Below are positions 43,374 through 52,964 of a stretch of 64,000 bases of DNA, piece after piece. How positions within the stretch are numbered: position 1 is the stretch's first letter; each line of letters begins with the position of its first letter. The position numbers and the translations under genes are program-made. The notes beneath the pieces were generated by a model that saw only the letters and a list, made by a program, of their open reading frames with translations, had not been told where the DNA came from and searched no databases. Origin of the DNA: an uncultured Treponema sp. (GTDB lineage: Bacteria; Spirochaetota; Spirochaetia; Treponematales; Treponemataceae); contig CAJUBD010000001.1 of NCBI GenBank assembly GCA_910584475.1, positions 19,028 to 83,027 on the forward strand, read 5' to 3'.

Positions 43374-46325
43374 ATGAAAAATCTAATAAAATATTCCGTA
43401 GAACATCCCATTTCAATTATGATGTATTTTTTGCTCACGATAATTTTGGGAGCGATAAGCGTTTTCGCGCTAAACATCGGCTTTTTGCCAGAGGCAAAAG
43501 AAAGGCACATTTTGCTTTCCACCGAATACACAGGGGTTGACGCGGGCGAAGTCCAAACATTGATAACCGCGCCGCTCGAAGAAGCCTTGTCAAGTCTCAA
43601 AGGCATAAAAAATTGCGAGTCCGTAACGCGCGAAGGACTTTCCCTAATCAAGGCGGAATTAAAATGGGGAACGAACATCGACCTTGCGTTCATTGAGGCA
43701 AAGTCAATTGTCGATGCCGCAATGGAAACGCTGCCGCAAGATTGTCCTATGCCGAGCGTCCAAAAATTGAATCTTTCGCAAAACGAAAAAATAAAAATTT
43801 GCGTCATTCCCAAAAACTCTGAAATCCGCCTTGCCACAAATTTTTGCAACGAAGAATTGAAGACCAAACTTTTGGAACTCGACGGCATCGCGGAAATAAA
43901 AATTTTGGGCGGGCAAGACGAAGAAATACAAGTGACGGTCGAAAGCGAAAAGGTGGCGTTCTACGGGGTTTCTCTGGAAAACATCGCGCAAAGTTTGAAC
44001 GCGTCAAACTACGAATATCCTGCCGGCACAATCCAAATCGGCGAAAATGACATATTGCTGAAAACGCAAGGATTGTACAAAAATTTCGATGACATTCTGA
44101 ACACATCCTTAAAATGCGACAATGGCGGAACGCTAAAACTTCGCGACCTTGCGAGCGTGGAAAAAGTTCCGTCGGAATTTGATTCTTTCGTTTTGTACAA
44201 TTCAAGGCGCGGCGTGCAAGTTGAAATCGTCTGCAAAAGCAGTTACAGTCCGATAAAACTTTCTTCAAAAATCCGCGCACGCATATCTGAGATGAATGAA
44301 AGCTATGGCGGAAAATTCGAAATAAGCATCACAGAGGACGCTTCGAAAAATATTCTCTCCTCGATAAAATCATTATTGCTTTCCGCGCTGGCAGGAATAA
44401 TAATCACAATCGCGCTTTTGTATTTCTTTCTGCGCTCGGCAAAAATCGCCGCCATCATTGCAAGCGTAATTCCGTTCAGCATTTTCTTTTCCCTCTTCAT
44501 ATTGTTCGCCACAAAGCGCAGCATAAATTTGATTTCGCTTTCCGGAATCACAATCTGCCTTGGAATGATAATCGACAACAGCATTGTAGCAGTTTTGGGC
44601 ATCGCGCGTGAAATAAAAAATTCACCCGCCAAAAGCATCGCAGAATTCCAAAATTCGACAATCGCAGGCCTTGAAAAGATCCTGCTTTCAAACAGCGCGT
44701 CGACCCTCACGACAACGATAGTTTTCCTGCCGCTTTTCTTTATCGACGGAATTTTAGGCGAAATATTTTGCGACCTTTCAGTCACCGTAATATCCGGAAT
44801 GGCTTTTTCGCTTTTGTTTTCATTCACGATAATTCCTGCGGCGGCGATTTTGTTTTTGCGTCAAGAATTTTTCAAAATAAAAAGCGAAGCAAGCAAAACG
44901 CTTGAAAAAAAATATCGGCGCATTTTGGACAAAACGCTCGACATAAAAATTCTCCCCGCCGCCATTGTCGCAATCTCGATTTTCGCAAGCTTAGTTTTTC
45001 TTTTGCCGCTAAAGAAAGAACTCCAGCCAAAAAGCGCGCAAAACGATTTTCTCGTGCAAATAAATTTTCCAAGCGAAATTTCCGTCAAAAAAATTTTTTC
45101 GCAGGGAAAAATTCTGACTGAAAAAATTCAAAATCTCAAAACCGCGCGAAACATTCTGTGCGTCGGAGGAATTCAAAAAGACGATTTTATCGAGCTTTCA
45201 AATCCACAAGTTTTTCCAGAACGCCTGCTTCTAAAAATCGAATCGAAGGAAATAAAAAAATGCAAAAAGCAAGTCCAAGAAATCCTTGAAAATTTTTCAA
45301 GCGAATTCCATTTTATCGAAAGCGAAGACTTGATCTCAAACCATCTCGCCATAAAAAGCGATTTGCTTTTTCTCGGCGACGACGCGAAGAAATTGCAAGT
45401 CGACACGAGAGATACTTTTGAAAATTTTTCGCCGAATTATTTTACGGACGGAATTCTGTTTTCGTTCGACGCGGAACGCATTTCAAAGCACGGCATGAGC
45501 CGTGGCGCGATTTCGCTTGCCGTAAGAAACACGCTCGAAGGAATAGAATGCCTGCCATATTACGAAAACGGAAAAGAGATTCCGCTAAAAATTAAATTTC
45601 CGAAAAGTGAATTTACTAGCGAGCGGACGCTCGGAGCGATGCCGATTTTTTCCGACGACGGAATCCTGCCGCTTTCCACATTCGGAAAATTCTTGGACAC
45701 AAAAAACGAGGCAATTTTATACCGCCACAACAAAAGAGACGCGAAAATCATCGCGACAGAAGAACAGCACAAAATAAAATCTCTCGCGCCATTTTTGCAA
45801 AAAAACAATTTTCTCTCGCTAAAGAAAAAGTCGCTCGAAGAAATCTTCTCTTCCGGCGCGGCGCTTCTCGTGCTAGTCCTCGCCCTGCTCTATTGTCTGC
45901 TTGGAGCGCAGAGCGAATCGTTTTCGCTGCCCTTGATTTTTTTGCTCGCGCTGCCGCCCGCATTTTTCGGAGCGATTTTTTTCCTCGCGCTGTTTTTCCG
46001 TTCCCTCAATATAAATTCGATTCTCGCGCTCGTCGTGCTTTTCGGAACAAGCGTGAACAATTCGATTATATTGTGCGAAGGAAGCGAAAGCAAAACTTGT
46101 TGCAAAAAAGCGTCGCGGAAAAGCATAATCGACGGCGCGGCGGAAAAGCTGAATATGATCCTCGTAACAAGCGCGACATCGATTGCGGCGTTGATTCCAT
46201 TCGCCTTCGTCTTTCCCTCGAAAAATCCGCAAAGCAGCATGTCGCTTGCGATTATCGGAGGGCTTCTTTTTTCCGCCGCGGCAGTCTTACTCATCATTCC
46301 AAACATATTATGGGAGGGCAAATGA
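43374..46325 (+). CDS. RND-family transporter, first of a pair
   Basis: 983 residues. N-terminal helix, two large periplasmic domains and twelve predicted helices as in AcrB/HAE1. LSTEYTGVDAGEVQTLITAPLEEAL is the usual opening of the porter domain. In TM4, GMIIDNSIVAV (about 399) keeps one Asp where AcrB has two. TM10 has FGTSVNNSIILCEG. It would take up substrate from the periplasm using the proton gradient. The TolC and adaptor genes are upstream. Slightly shorter than AcrB (about 1050). The stop overlaps the second pump start (ATGA). Confidence 0.88.
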   Translation: MKNLIKYSVEHPISIMMYFLLTIILGAISVFALNIGFLPEAKERHILLSTEYTGVDAGEVQTLITAPLEEALSSLKGIKNCESVTREGLSLIKAELKWGTNIDLAFIEAKSIVDAAMETLPQDCPMPSVQKLNLSQNEKIKICVIPKNSEIRLATNFCNEELKTKLLELDGIAEIKILGGQDEEIQVTVESEKVAFYGVSLENIAQSLNASNYEYPAGTIQIGENDILLKTQGLYKNFDDILNTSLKCDNGGTLKLRDLASVEKVPSEFDSFVLYNSRRGVQVEIVCKSSYSPIKLSSKIRARISEMNESYGGKFEISITEDASKNILSSIKSLLLSALAGIIITIALLYFFLRSAKIAAIIASVIPFSIFFSLFILFATKRSINLISLSGITICLGMIIDNSIVAVLGIAREIKNSPAKSIAEFQNSTIAGLEKILLSNSASTLTTTIVFLPLFFIDGILGEIFCDLSVTVISGMAFSLLFSFTIIPAAAILFLRQEFFKIKSEASKTLEKKYRRILDKTLDIKILPAAIVAISIFASLVFLLPLKKELQPKSAQNDFLVQINFPSEISVKKIFSQGKILTEKIQNLKTARNILCVGGIQKDDFIELSNPQVFPERLLLKIESKEIKKCKKQVQEILENFSSEFHFIESEDLISNHLAIKSDLLFLGDDAKKLQVDTRDTFENFSPNYFTDGILFSFDAERISKHGMSRGAISLAVRNTLEGIECLPYYENGKEIPLKIKFPKSEFTSERTLGAMPIFSDDGILPLSTFGKFLDTKNEAILYRHNKRDAKIIATEEQHKIKSLAPFLQKNNFLSLKKKSLEEIFSSGAALLVLVLALLYCLLGAQSESFSLPLIFLLALPPAFFGAIFFLALFFRSLNINSILALVVLFGTSVNNSIILCEGSESKTCCKKASRKSIIDGAAEKLNMILVTSATSIAALIPFAFVFPSKNPQSSMSLAIIGGLLFSAAAVLLIIPNILWEGK

Positions 46326-49300
46326 ATCTTTATTCCCACAAAAAGGCGGCGGCGTTGTCGCTCGCGGCTCTAGTAGTCCTTTCGGCATTCTCGCTAAAAG
46401 GGCTTGACCTTTCCTGCCGCGTTCCAAGCAAAGAAGACTTTTTTTCAGTGGAGTTCGAATACTTTGGAATCGATGCCGAGCAAATCGAAAAAATCATAGC
46501 GGAGCCTCTCGAAGAAAAAATCCGCGCGATCGAAAACCTCTCAAGCCTTGCGACAACCTTCGAATACTCAAAATGCACGACTACGGCATCGTTCAAAAAG
46601 GGCGGGAAAAATCCATATATCGCGCTTTCAGAGGCGGCAGACAGCCTTTACAGGACGCTTGCAAATGACGCTCAACGCCCGAGAATATATTCTTCTTCTG
46701 CGGAGCAAAAGGCGATTTTTCTCGCGGCGTTTGAAAAGGAGCCTGCCTCATTGCAAAAAGACATCAAGGCTAAACTCCAATCGATTCAAGGCGTGAGCGA
46801 AGTGCTGATTTTCGGAAACGACAGAGAAGAAATCCACGCGCGATTCGACGGCGATTTTTTATCGCAAAACAGAATCTATCCGTGGAATATCGCAAGCGGA
46901 ATCCAATCGCAAAACGCCCGCCCCGTGCTTTCCACAATTGGCGAAGAGGAACGCAATCGCAAGTTGCTTTTTAAAAGTGAAATCAATTCGCTTGAAAAAA
47001 TAAAGAAAATTCCAATAAGGATATGCTCCGCTTCCGACAAAGAGAAAACCGAAAGTCTGCCGTTAAGCGCGATGGCGGACATAAAATACGGAGCGCAGAG
47101 AAAGGACAGCATTGTCCGAATAAATTCCGCAGAATGCGTACTTTTGAGCATAAAGACTTCCGCTCCAGAGCGGACAATAAAAATCACAAAAGAAGCAAAA
47201 AAAATCCTCAAAGCAAGCCTTCCGAAAGAGCAAATGCCCAAAATAATCTACGACAACGGCAAAGAGCAAAGCGCGATGCTCTCAAAAATTTTCGCCGCCC
47301 TGCTCCAGTCACTTTTATTTGGAATCGCAATAGTATTCTTCACATTTTCTTCAGTGAAAATCACGTCGCTTGTAAGCGCGTTTTTATGCCTAAATTTGCT
47401 CTTTTGCCTTGCGATTCTTTCGGCTTTCAGGATTCCGCTTGACATATCGACGCTTTCAGGAATCACGATATCCATCGGACTTGTCTCAGACAGCGCGCTT
47501 TTCGTCTGCGACATTTTTTGCTCGACAAATGGAACGGCGCAATTTCATTCTCGACTAAAAAAATCCATTCCCGCGCTTGCGATATCCACGATTACGACTT
47601 TGAGCGTGACAGCTCCGCTCGCCGTCGCGGACAAAATCGCAAGCGGCATAAAAAACATCGCCCTCACTTCCGCAATCATGGTCGCTGTTTCCGTATTCAC
47701 TGCAACCACGTTTTTGCCAAGTGCGCTTTTTCATTTCAAAGAACCTAGAAAAATTCTCAAATTGTCCACTTTTTCACAATTTTTATATACTAAAATGCAC
47801 AATTTAATATATTTTCGAGATATTTTAGGAGCTGACGAGAAAAGCGGAGCGAATTGCGCCGTGTATAAAATACCATACAAATTAAGAAGTTTTCTAGACT
47901 CTAAGAAAATCCCTTGCGCGAAGATTTTTATTTTTTCATTCGCATCGCTTTTGCCTGCCGCGATTTTCTTCCTTTCCTCGAAGAACCTTTCGACTGAAAA
48001 TCCTTCGAAAATCATATACGCGCAAATCGAATACAATCCCGAGCGAAGCCACAAAAGTACGGACAAAGATTCGCTTCCCTTTCTCGAGCGCATTCAAAAA
48101 ATTCCAGGCATTGACTATGTAAGAAGCGAAGCGCGACGCGGGCAAGTGGAATTGGAAATCGTCATAAGCGACGCAGGGAAAAGGGATGACATCGCAAAAA
48201 AGATTCTACAAGAAAAGGATTCCCTTGCAGGATTTTTGTATGTGCCGCTTTCCGCTCCGAAATCGCAAAGCGTCCAGTCGGTGCAAGTCGCAGTCTTGGG
48301 AAACGAAAACTCTGTCTGCCGAAAAATCGCAAATGGAGCGGCAGAATTTTTGCAAGGCGAATTTTTTTTTGCCAAGAACAAATCGCAAGTCATCCTCAAT
48401 TTCAAAGACGAAGAGAAAATCATCTGCGCGAAGCCTGAGCGCGATTTTTTATCGCAAAACGAAATAGACTTGGACACGCTCGCCTCTTTTTTGCGATGGA
48501 ACATTTTCGCGCCGGTCGCAGACAAAATCTTGATAGGCAAAAAAATCTACGACATACGCGCCGGAGAAAAAATGCAAGATGCGACTCGCGCGCAAAACGC
48601 ATCTTGCGACGGCTCTGCGCTTGACGATATAAAGCGCATTTCGTTTCCAGTATTTTTATCGCAAGACGAAAGCCCAAATCATATCCCGCTTTCAGCCGCC
48701 TGCGACTTTTTAGAAGGAAAAATGCCTTCAAAAATTTATCGAAAGGATTCACGCCGCGCGGCGTTTTTTACCGTGGAAGTCCAGTCCAAAAAAACCGATG
48801 CGGTGTTTTCGGAACTAAAAAAATCGCTTTCAAAACTCAACTTGCCCGAAGGCTATTCCTTTTCATTTCCGCGCGAACTGGAAAACTTGAAAAGCGACTA
48901 CTCGCAGATTTTCGCGGCATTCGCCTTCGCAGTGCTTGCGATATTCGTCTTGATGGCGGCGCAATGCGAAGACATCCCTTCCGCGCTCAAAGCGCTCTTT
49001 ACGATTCCGCTCTCACTTTTCGTTCCATTGTTTTTGCGCGCGATTTTCAAGCAGCCATTGCAATTGGGAGACGCCGTGGCGATGGTGTTTTTGTGCGGAC
49101 TTTGCGTCAACAACGCGCTCTACATTCTAAACGAATCGAAAGAAAAGCCTCCAAAGGAAGCCTCGCGCTCCCTTTTCAAAAGCATACTATCCTCATCGCT
49201 CACTACGATTTTCGGCGCATTTCCCATAATGATTTTCGCGCAAGACGATTTCAGCAAGGACCTCGCGTTCTTCATGCTCTGGGGCACAATCGCCGCGATG

Positions 49301-49354
49301 ATAACAAGCATTCTAATATTTCCGCGCCTGCTTCAAAACAAAAAATTTCCTTAA
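46322..49354 (+). CDS. RND-family transporter, second of a pair
   Basis: 1010 residues from ATG 46322, which follows GGAGGGCAA. Same family plan as the previous gene: EYFGIDAEQIEKIIAEPLEEKI near the start, SGITISIGLVSDSALFV in TM4 (about 389, again with a single Asp), and LCGLCVNNALYILNES in TM10. Two adjacent RND genes can form mixed trimers as in MdtBC; here I infer either that or two separate pumps sharing one adaptor and channel. Low-complexity inserts such as FLSQNRIYP, FLSQNEID and FLSQDES are encoded by TTTTATCGCAA motifs. Intergenic 49355-49437 shows nothing more. Confidence 0.85.
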   Translation: MNLYSHKKAAALSLAALVVLSAFSLKGLDLSCRVPSKEDFFSVEFEYFGIDAEQIEKIIAEPLEEKIRAIENLSSLATTFEYSKCTTTASFKKGGKNPYIALSEAADSLYRTLANDAQRPRIYSSSAEQKAIFLAAFEKEPASLQKDIKAKLQSIQGVSEVLIFGNDREEIHARFDGDFLSQNRIYPWNIASGIQSQNARPVLSTIGEEERNRKLLFKSEINSLEKIKKIPIRICSASDKEKTESLPLSAMADIKYGAQRKDSIVRINSAECVLLSIKTSAPERTIKITKEAKKILKASLPKEQMPKIIYDNGKEQSAMLSKIFAALLQSLLFGIAIVFFTFSSVKITSLVSAFLCLNLLFCLAILSAFRIPLDISTLSGITISIGLVSDSALFVCDIFCSTNGTAQFHSRLKKSIPALAISTITTLSVTAPLAVADKIASGIKNIALTSAIMVAVSVFTATTFLPSALFHFKEPRKILKLSTFSQFLYTKMHNLIYFRDILGADEKSGANCAVYKIPYKLRSFLDSKKIPCAKIFIFSFASLLPAAIFFLSSKNLSTENPSKIIYAQIEYNPERSHKSTDKDSLPFLERIQKIPGIDYVRSEARRGQVELEIVISDAGKRDDIAKKILQEKDSLAGFLYVPLSAPKSQSVQSVQVAVLGNENSVCRKIANGAAEFLQGEFFFAKNKSQVILNFKDEEKIICAKPERDFLSQNEIDLDTLASFLRWNIFAPVADKILIGKKIYDIRAGEKMQDATRAQNASCDGSALDDIKRISFPVFLSQDESPNHIPLSAACDFLEGKMPSKIYRKDSRRAAFFTVEVQSKKTDAVFSELKKSLSKLNLPEGYSFSFPRELENLKSDYSQIFAAFAFAVLAIFVLMAAQCEDIPSALKALFTIPLSLFVPLFLRAIFKQPLQLGDAVAMVFLCGLCVNNALYILNESKEKPPKEASRSLFKSILSSSLTTIFGAFPIMIFAQDDFSKDLAFFMLWGTIAAMITSILIFPRLLQNKKFP

Positions 49355-49437
49355 AAGATCCTTGACCAAAGTATAAAGCGACAGGATTCGAGTACGCCGA
49401 CAACAGTTTCGCAGACGACCAAAACTGAACGCGCCTA

Positions 49438-49465
49438 TTGACAAACAATTTCTTTTCGCTATAAT
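49438..49465 (+). promoter_or_regulatory. Consensus promoter of the carboxypeptidase gene
   Basis: TTGACA (49438-49443), 16-base spacer, TATAAT (49460-49465), 61 bases before the start codon. Both hexamers match the consensus exactly. Confidence 0.8.
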
Positions 49466-49526
49466 GGCTTATTGTGAGGAAACTTCATATATCCGAACAC
49501 GTTCATTTTTTTGAAAACTAAACTTT

Positions 49527-50975
49527 ATGAAAAATCATTCCCAAGCTGAAAAAAGAATTCTCATATTCTCGGCGTTCTTGCCGCTCGCGTTGGCGTTAGC
49601 TTTCGCGGCGTTTTTGTTTTTTCGCGCCGAGTCGATAAAAAACGCCGCGTCCGGGCCGCTTCCAAAAGAAGAAGCTTCGCATTTGCAGGAAAATCTCGGC
49701 GAAATTTATCCGAAGCAAATTTTACGCCCGCTTCCCTATTCCCTTCTTCCGCCCGAATTCGACACGAACGCACGGTCCGCGATTTTGATAAACGCGAACA
49801 CAGGCGAAATCCTTTTTGAAAAAAATGCCGACGCTCAAATTCCTCCCGCCTCGATGACGAAACTTTTTTTGATTTACGGCGTTCTAAAAAAAGTGCTTGA
49901 AGGGAAAATTTCGCTTGACGACATAATTCCGATTGACGAGCGGGCGATTGCCGCCGCGATGCCGCCGCGCTCTTCGCTGATGTTTTTGGGAAAGGGACAG
50001 ATTGTGACGCTGCGCGAACTCCTGCAAGGATTGAGCGTGGCTAGCGGAAACGATGCCGCGCATCAAATCGCCTTCGCGCTTTACGGCTCAATGGAAAATT
50101 TCATCGAAGAAACGAACGCCCTCATAAAGTCGCTCGGACTGCAAAAGACACGGATAGTAGAATCGTCCGGCTATTCGGAAGAAAACCTCACGACGGCGCG
50201 GGAAATGGCGGCGTTCTGCAAAATTTATTTAGAAGAATTTCCCGATGCCTTGGAAGAATTCCATTCGATAAAGCGCTTCGTATTTCCGAAGGAAAAAAAC
50301 ATTCCAAATGAACAGCGCGGGCGGACGCGGCAAGATTTTTCGCATGGAATCCCAGAGGAAATATGGACTTCGTTTACGCTTGAGAACACGAACAAACTTT
50401 TAGGACGACTCGAAGGATGCGACGGAATAAAGACCGGTCACATCGACGAAAGCGGATATAATCTCGCGCTCACGACAATTCGCGGCGGAGTGCGCTACAT
50501 TTCTGTCACTATGAAAGGTCCCGGCGCGACGATGGCGGAAGGCGACGAAATGCGTTGTGCTGACGGAACGGTTTTGCACGAATGGGCGCACGGCGCGTTT
50601 TGCGAAATCGCATTCCCCGAAAAAGAACAATTCAACGTCCCGCTTTATGGCGCGAAAGAAAAGTCGGTAGCGCTTTGCGCGGCGTTCGAAAGGGATTTCG
50701 TCGTTCCGAAAAATCCGATTCAAATGGAAAACGGGATCTTCGCCGCAGTTGCGGGCGGCGCGGAAAACGGGGATGTCAGTTTCAAAGTGTTTTTGCCGGA
50801 ATTCATTTTCGGAAAGGTCGAATGCTGCGCACCTTACGGAAAAATCGTGGCGAGCAAAAACGGAATCGCGCTCGCGGAAATCCCGCTGGTCGCGCAAAGG
50901 GGCGCGGAAGACGCGAACGGATTTGTCAAGAGATGCGACGCTCTGATACTGAAAATGAAAAACGGTCGCTATTGA
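49527..50975 (+). CDS. D-alanyl-D-alanine carboxypeptidase (PBP5/6 type, S11)
   Basis: 482 residues. N-terminal membrane segment (about 15-35). Active-site motifs: SMTK in PPASMTKLF (Ser about 109), SGN in SVASGNDAA, and KTG in DGIKTGHIDES (about 302). A C-terminal beta domain follows. It trims the terminal D-Ala from peptidoglycan stem peptides. A consensus promoter lies upstream; the ribosome binding site is weak (GAAAAC). Confidence 0.9.
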   Translation: MKNHSQAEKRILIFSAFLPLALALAFAAFLFFRAESIKNAASGPLPKEEASHLQENLGEIYPKQILRPLPYSLLPPEFDTNARSAILINANTGEILFEKNADAQIPPASMTKLFLIYGVLKKVLEGKISLDDIIPIDERAIAAAMPPRSSLMFLGKGQIVTLRELLQGLSVASGNDAAHQIAFALYGSMENFIEETNALIKSLGLQKTRIVESSGYSEENLTTAREMAAFCKIYLEEFPDALEEFHSIKRFVFPKEKNIPNEQRGRTRQDFSHGIPEEIWTSFTLENTNKLLGRLEGCDGIKTGHIDESGYNLALTTIRGGVRYISVTMKGPGATMAEGDEMRCADGTVLHEWAHGAFCEIAFPEKEQFNVPLYGAKEKSVALCAAFERDFVVPKNPIQMENGIFAAVAGGAENGDVSFKVFLPEFIFGKVECCAPYGKIVASKNGIALAEIPLVAQRGAEDANGFVKRCDALILKMKNGRY

Positions 50976-51008
50976 ATTTTTTTTTCATTTGCGATAGACT
51001 ATTGTTTT

Positions 51009-52076
51009 ATGAAAGTGAACAAAAAAATTCTGTTCATGTCGATTTTCATCTCTGTCGCGGCGCTTGCGTATTTCTTTTCGAGTTTTTTGCCGCTTGAAAC
51101 GGAACTGCATCTTACGCCGGAATGGACCGTCGACATTGGAAGTGCCGTTCAAAGCGCGGAAGACGGCGAGACTTTATTTCCGTTCAGGCTCGGTCGGAAT
51201 CTAGGCTATTTTACAAAATCAGGAAAAATTACGCTGAACGAGCGAGTGCCGTACAAGGCGACGATTTCACGGAATTTGTTCGCGCTGTACGATGCAGACG
51301 CGGAAAACACCGTAGTTTTCGACAATGCTGGAAAAGAACGCTGCGTCATAGACGGCGCGGGCTTTCCCTTCATTCAGCAAGACAGAATTTTTCTTTTGCC
51401 TCCGGGCGGCGCGTCGCTGGCATTCATCGACGGAAACAACGGAACGCAAAAAGCTCTTTACGAACATACTTCTCCAATTACGTCGCTCACTTCTTCAAAA
51501 AAAGGCGTAAGCGCGGGTTTCGCGGACGGAGACTTTTTGATTTTCGAGCCTGACGGAAAGCTGAGGGCTTCCTTAAGTCCCGGCGGAAGCGAATTCTCGG
51601 CTATCTATGGCGGAGCGATTTCCAATGACGGAAATATGTTCGCATGCGTCTCTGGACTTGAGCCGCAACGTTTGGTGCTTTATAGGGACGAGGGCACTTA
51701 CAAGAAGATTGTTTTCCACGAATTCCTAAAGACGAGCCTCCTGCGGCAGACTTATATGCATTTCAGCGAAAATGACAAATTCGTTTATTTCGATTCCAAT
51801 GATTCGCTTGTAATAGTCGATACTGAAAGACTTGAATCGATTCACATCCCGCTGACTGGAATGATATTGAACATTCAAGAAAGTCCCGTGAACGACACGG
51901 TTTTCGTCTTGAGCAGAGACGCGCAATCCTATACTGTCACGATCCTCGAGCAGTTCAAGCGGCGCACAGGCGACTTTAGTTTTGACGCGCAAACGGCATT
52001 CATACTTGCCGAGGGCGACTCTCTTTTTGTCGGACGCGACAATAAAATCTCGCGAATTGCGATTTCAAAGGAATGA
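51009..52076 (+). CDS. Membrane-anchored beta-propeller-like protein
   Basis: 355 residues. One transmembrane segment (about 8-28), then a periplasmic region of repeated four-strand units (LGYFTKSGKITLNERVPYKA, NAGKERCVIDGAGFPFIQQD, SNDGNMFACVSGLEPQRLV), like a WD40 or YVTN-type propeller. No catalytic motif. It sits between the carboxypeptidase and a LytM-like protein, so a wall-related binding role is possible. It ends five bases before the next gene. Confidence 0.6.
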   Translation: MKVNKKILFMSIFISVAALAYFFSSFLPLETELHLTPEWTVDIGSAVQSAEDGETLFPFRLGRNLGYFTKSGKITLNERVPYKATISRNLFALYDADAENTVVFDNAGKERCVIDGAGFPFIQQDRIFLLPPGGASLAFIDGNNGTQKALYEHTSPITSLTSSKKGVSAGFADGDFLIFEPDGKLRASLSPGGSEFSAIYGGAISNDGNMFACVSGLEPQRLVLYRDEGTYKKIVFHEFLKTSLLRQTYMHFSENDKFVYFDSNDSLVIVDTERLESIHIPLTGMILNIQESPVNDTVFVLSRDAQSYTVTILEQFKRRTGDFSFDAQTAFILAEGDSLFVGRDNKISRIAISKE

Positions 52077-52080
52077 TTAT

Positions 52081-52953
52081 ATGAAGCGAACAAAATTATT
52101 TTCATGCGTTTTGATAAACACTGTGCTCTCAATCTGCGGAACGACGGCGTTCGACTGGCCGGTGAAAAATTTCGACGGAAACAAAATTCTCTCGACATTC
52201 GCGCAGAACAGAAAGCAGCATTTCAACGCTTCGCTCGTCTTTCCCGAAGCGCAAGAAGTCATCGCCACCGACAAAGGAAAAGTAAAGCTTGTAATTCTGG
52301 AGCATCAAGGCGAATGCAATTGGTTTGAGTCGACTTTGGGAAACTGCATAATCATGGAGCACGAAGGCAATTTGATTTCTGTATACGGCAACCTGGAAAA
52401 AAGCGGCGCGGAAGATGCCTTGCAAAAAGAGCGATTTTTTTCAGGAGAAAATGTGGGAAGCGCGGAAAATTCCGCATGGAACGAATCGGCCGGCGCGTTG
52501 GAATTTCAAGTGGCGGACACAAAGGGCAAGGCGTTCTTGAACCCGCTCATTTTTATGCCGAAACTATCTTCGGAAAGCCCTCTTTTAATCGACGACATAA
52601 CCATTGAAAACAAGCTCGGTCGTTCCTATGAGCTTTCTTCGCTGAAAAGCGTGCAAGCCGGAACATACAAGGTTTACAAAAGAAGGCGCGAAAACTCGCC
52701 CCTGCAAAGTTCTTCAATCTATGTGAACGGCACGGAACTTGAACGAATAGACAGGGACGCTTTGTATCAGGAAAACAATCTTCTGGCGCTCTCGGGACAA
52801 CGCGCGTACGACAGCGTAAATTTTTTCCCTGACGAGGCGAGAGAATTCTTAGGACAAATCCTGCTACTTCACGGAAACAATTCCATTGCGATAGTGATAC
52901 GGAACGTCATGGAAAATGAGAGAACAGTTCTTTTTACAGTTCAGGCATATTGA
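52081..52953 (+). CDS. Exported protein with degenerate LytM/M23-like domain
   Basis: 290 residues. Signal peptide MKRTKLFSCVLINTVLSICGTTAFDW. The segment EVIATDKGKVKLVILEHQ...NCIIMEHEGNLISVYGNLEK follows the M23 layout, but the HxH metal ligands are missing, so hydrolase activity is doubtful. The rest (about 180-290) is beta-rich and unassigned. AAAGGAATGATT precedes ATG. Inactive LytM proteins regulate amidases elsewhere; that is only an analogy here. Confidence 0.6.
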   Translation: MKRTKLFSCVLINTVLSICGTTAFDWPVKNFDGNKILSTFAQNRKQHFNASLVFPEAQEVIATDKGKVKLVILEHQGECNWFESTLGNCIIMEHEGNLISVYGNLEKSGAEDALQKERFFSGENVGSAENSAWNESAGALEFQVADTKGKAFLNPLIFMPKLSSESPLLIDDITIENKLGRSYELSSLKSVQAGTYKVYKRRRENSPLQSSSIYVNGTELERIDRDALYQENNLLALSGQRAYDSVNFFPDEAREFLGQILLLHGNNSIAIVIRNVMENERTVLFTVQAY

Positions 52954-52964
52954 GGCGTGAGACT

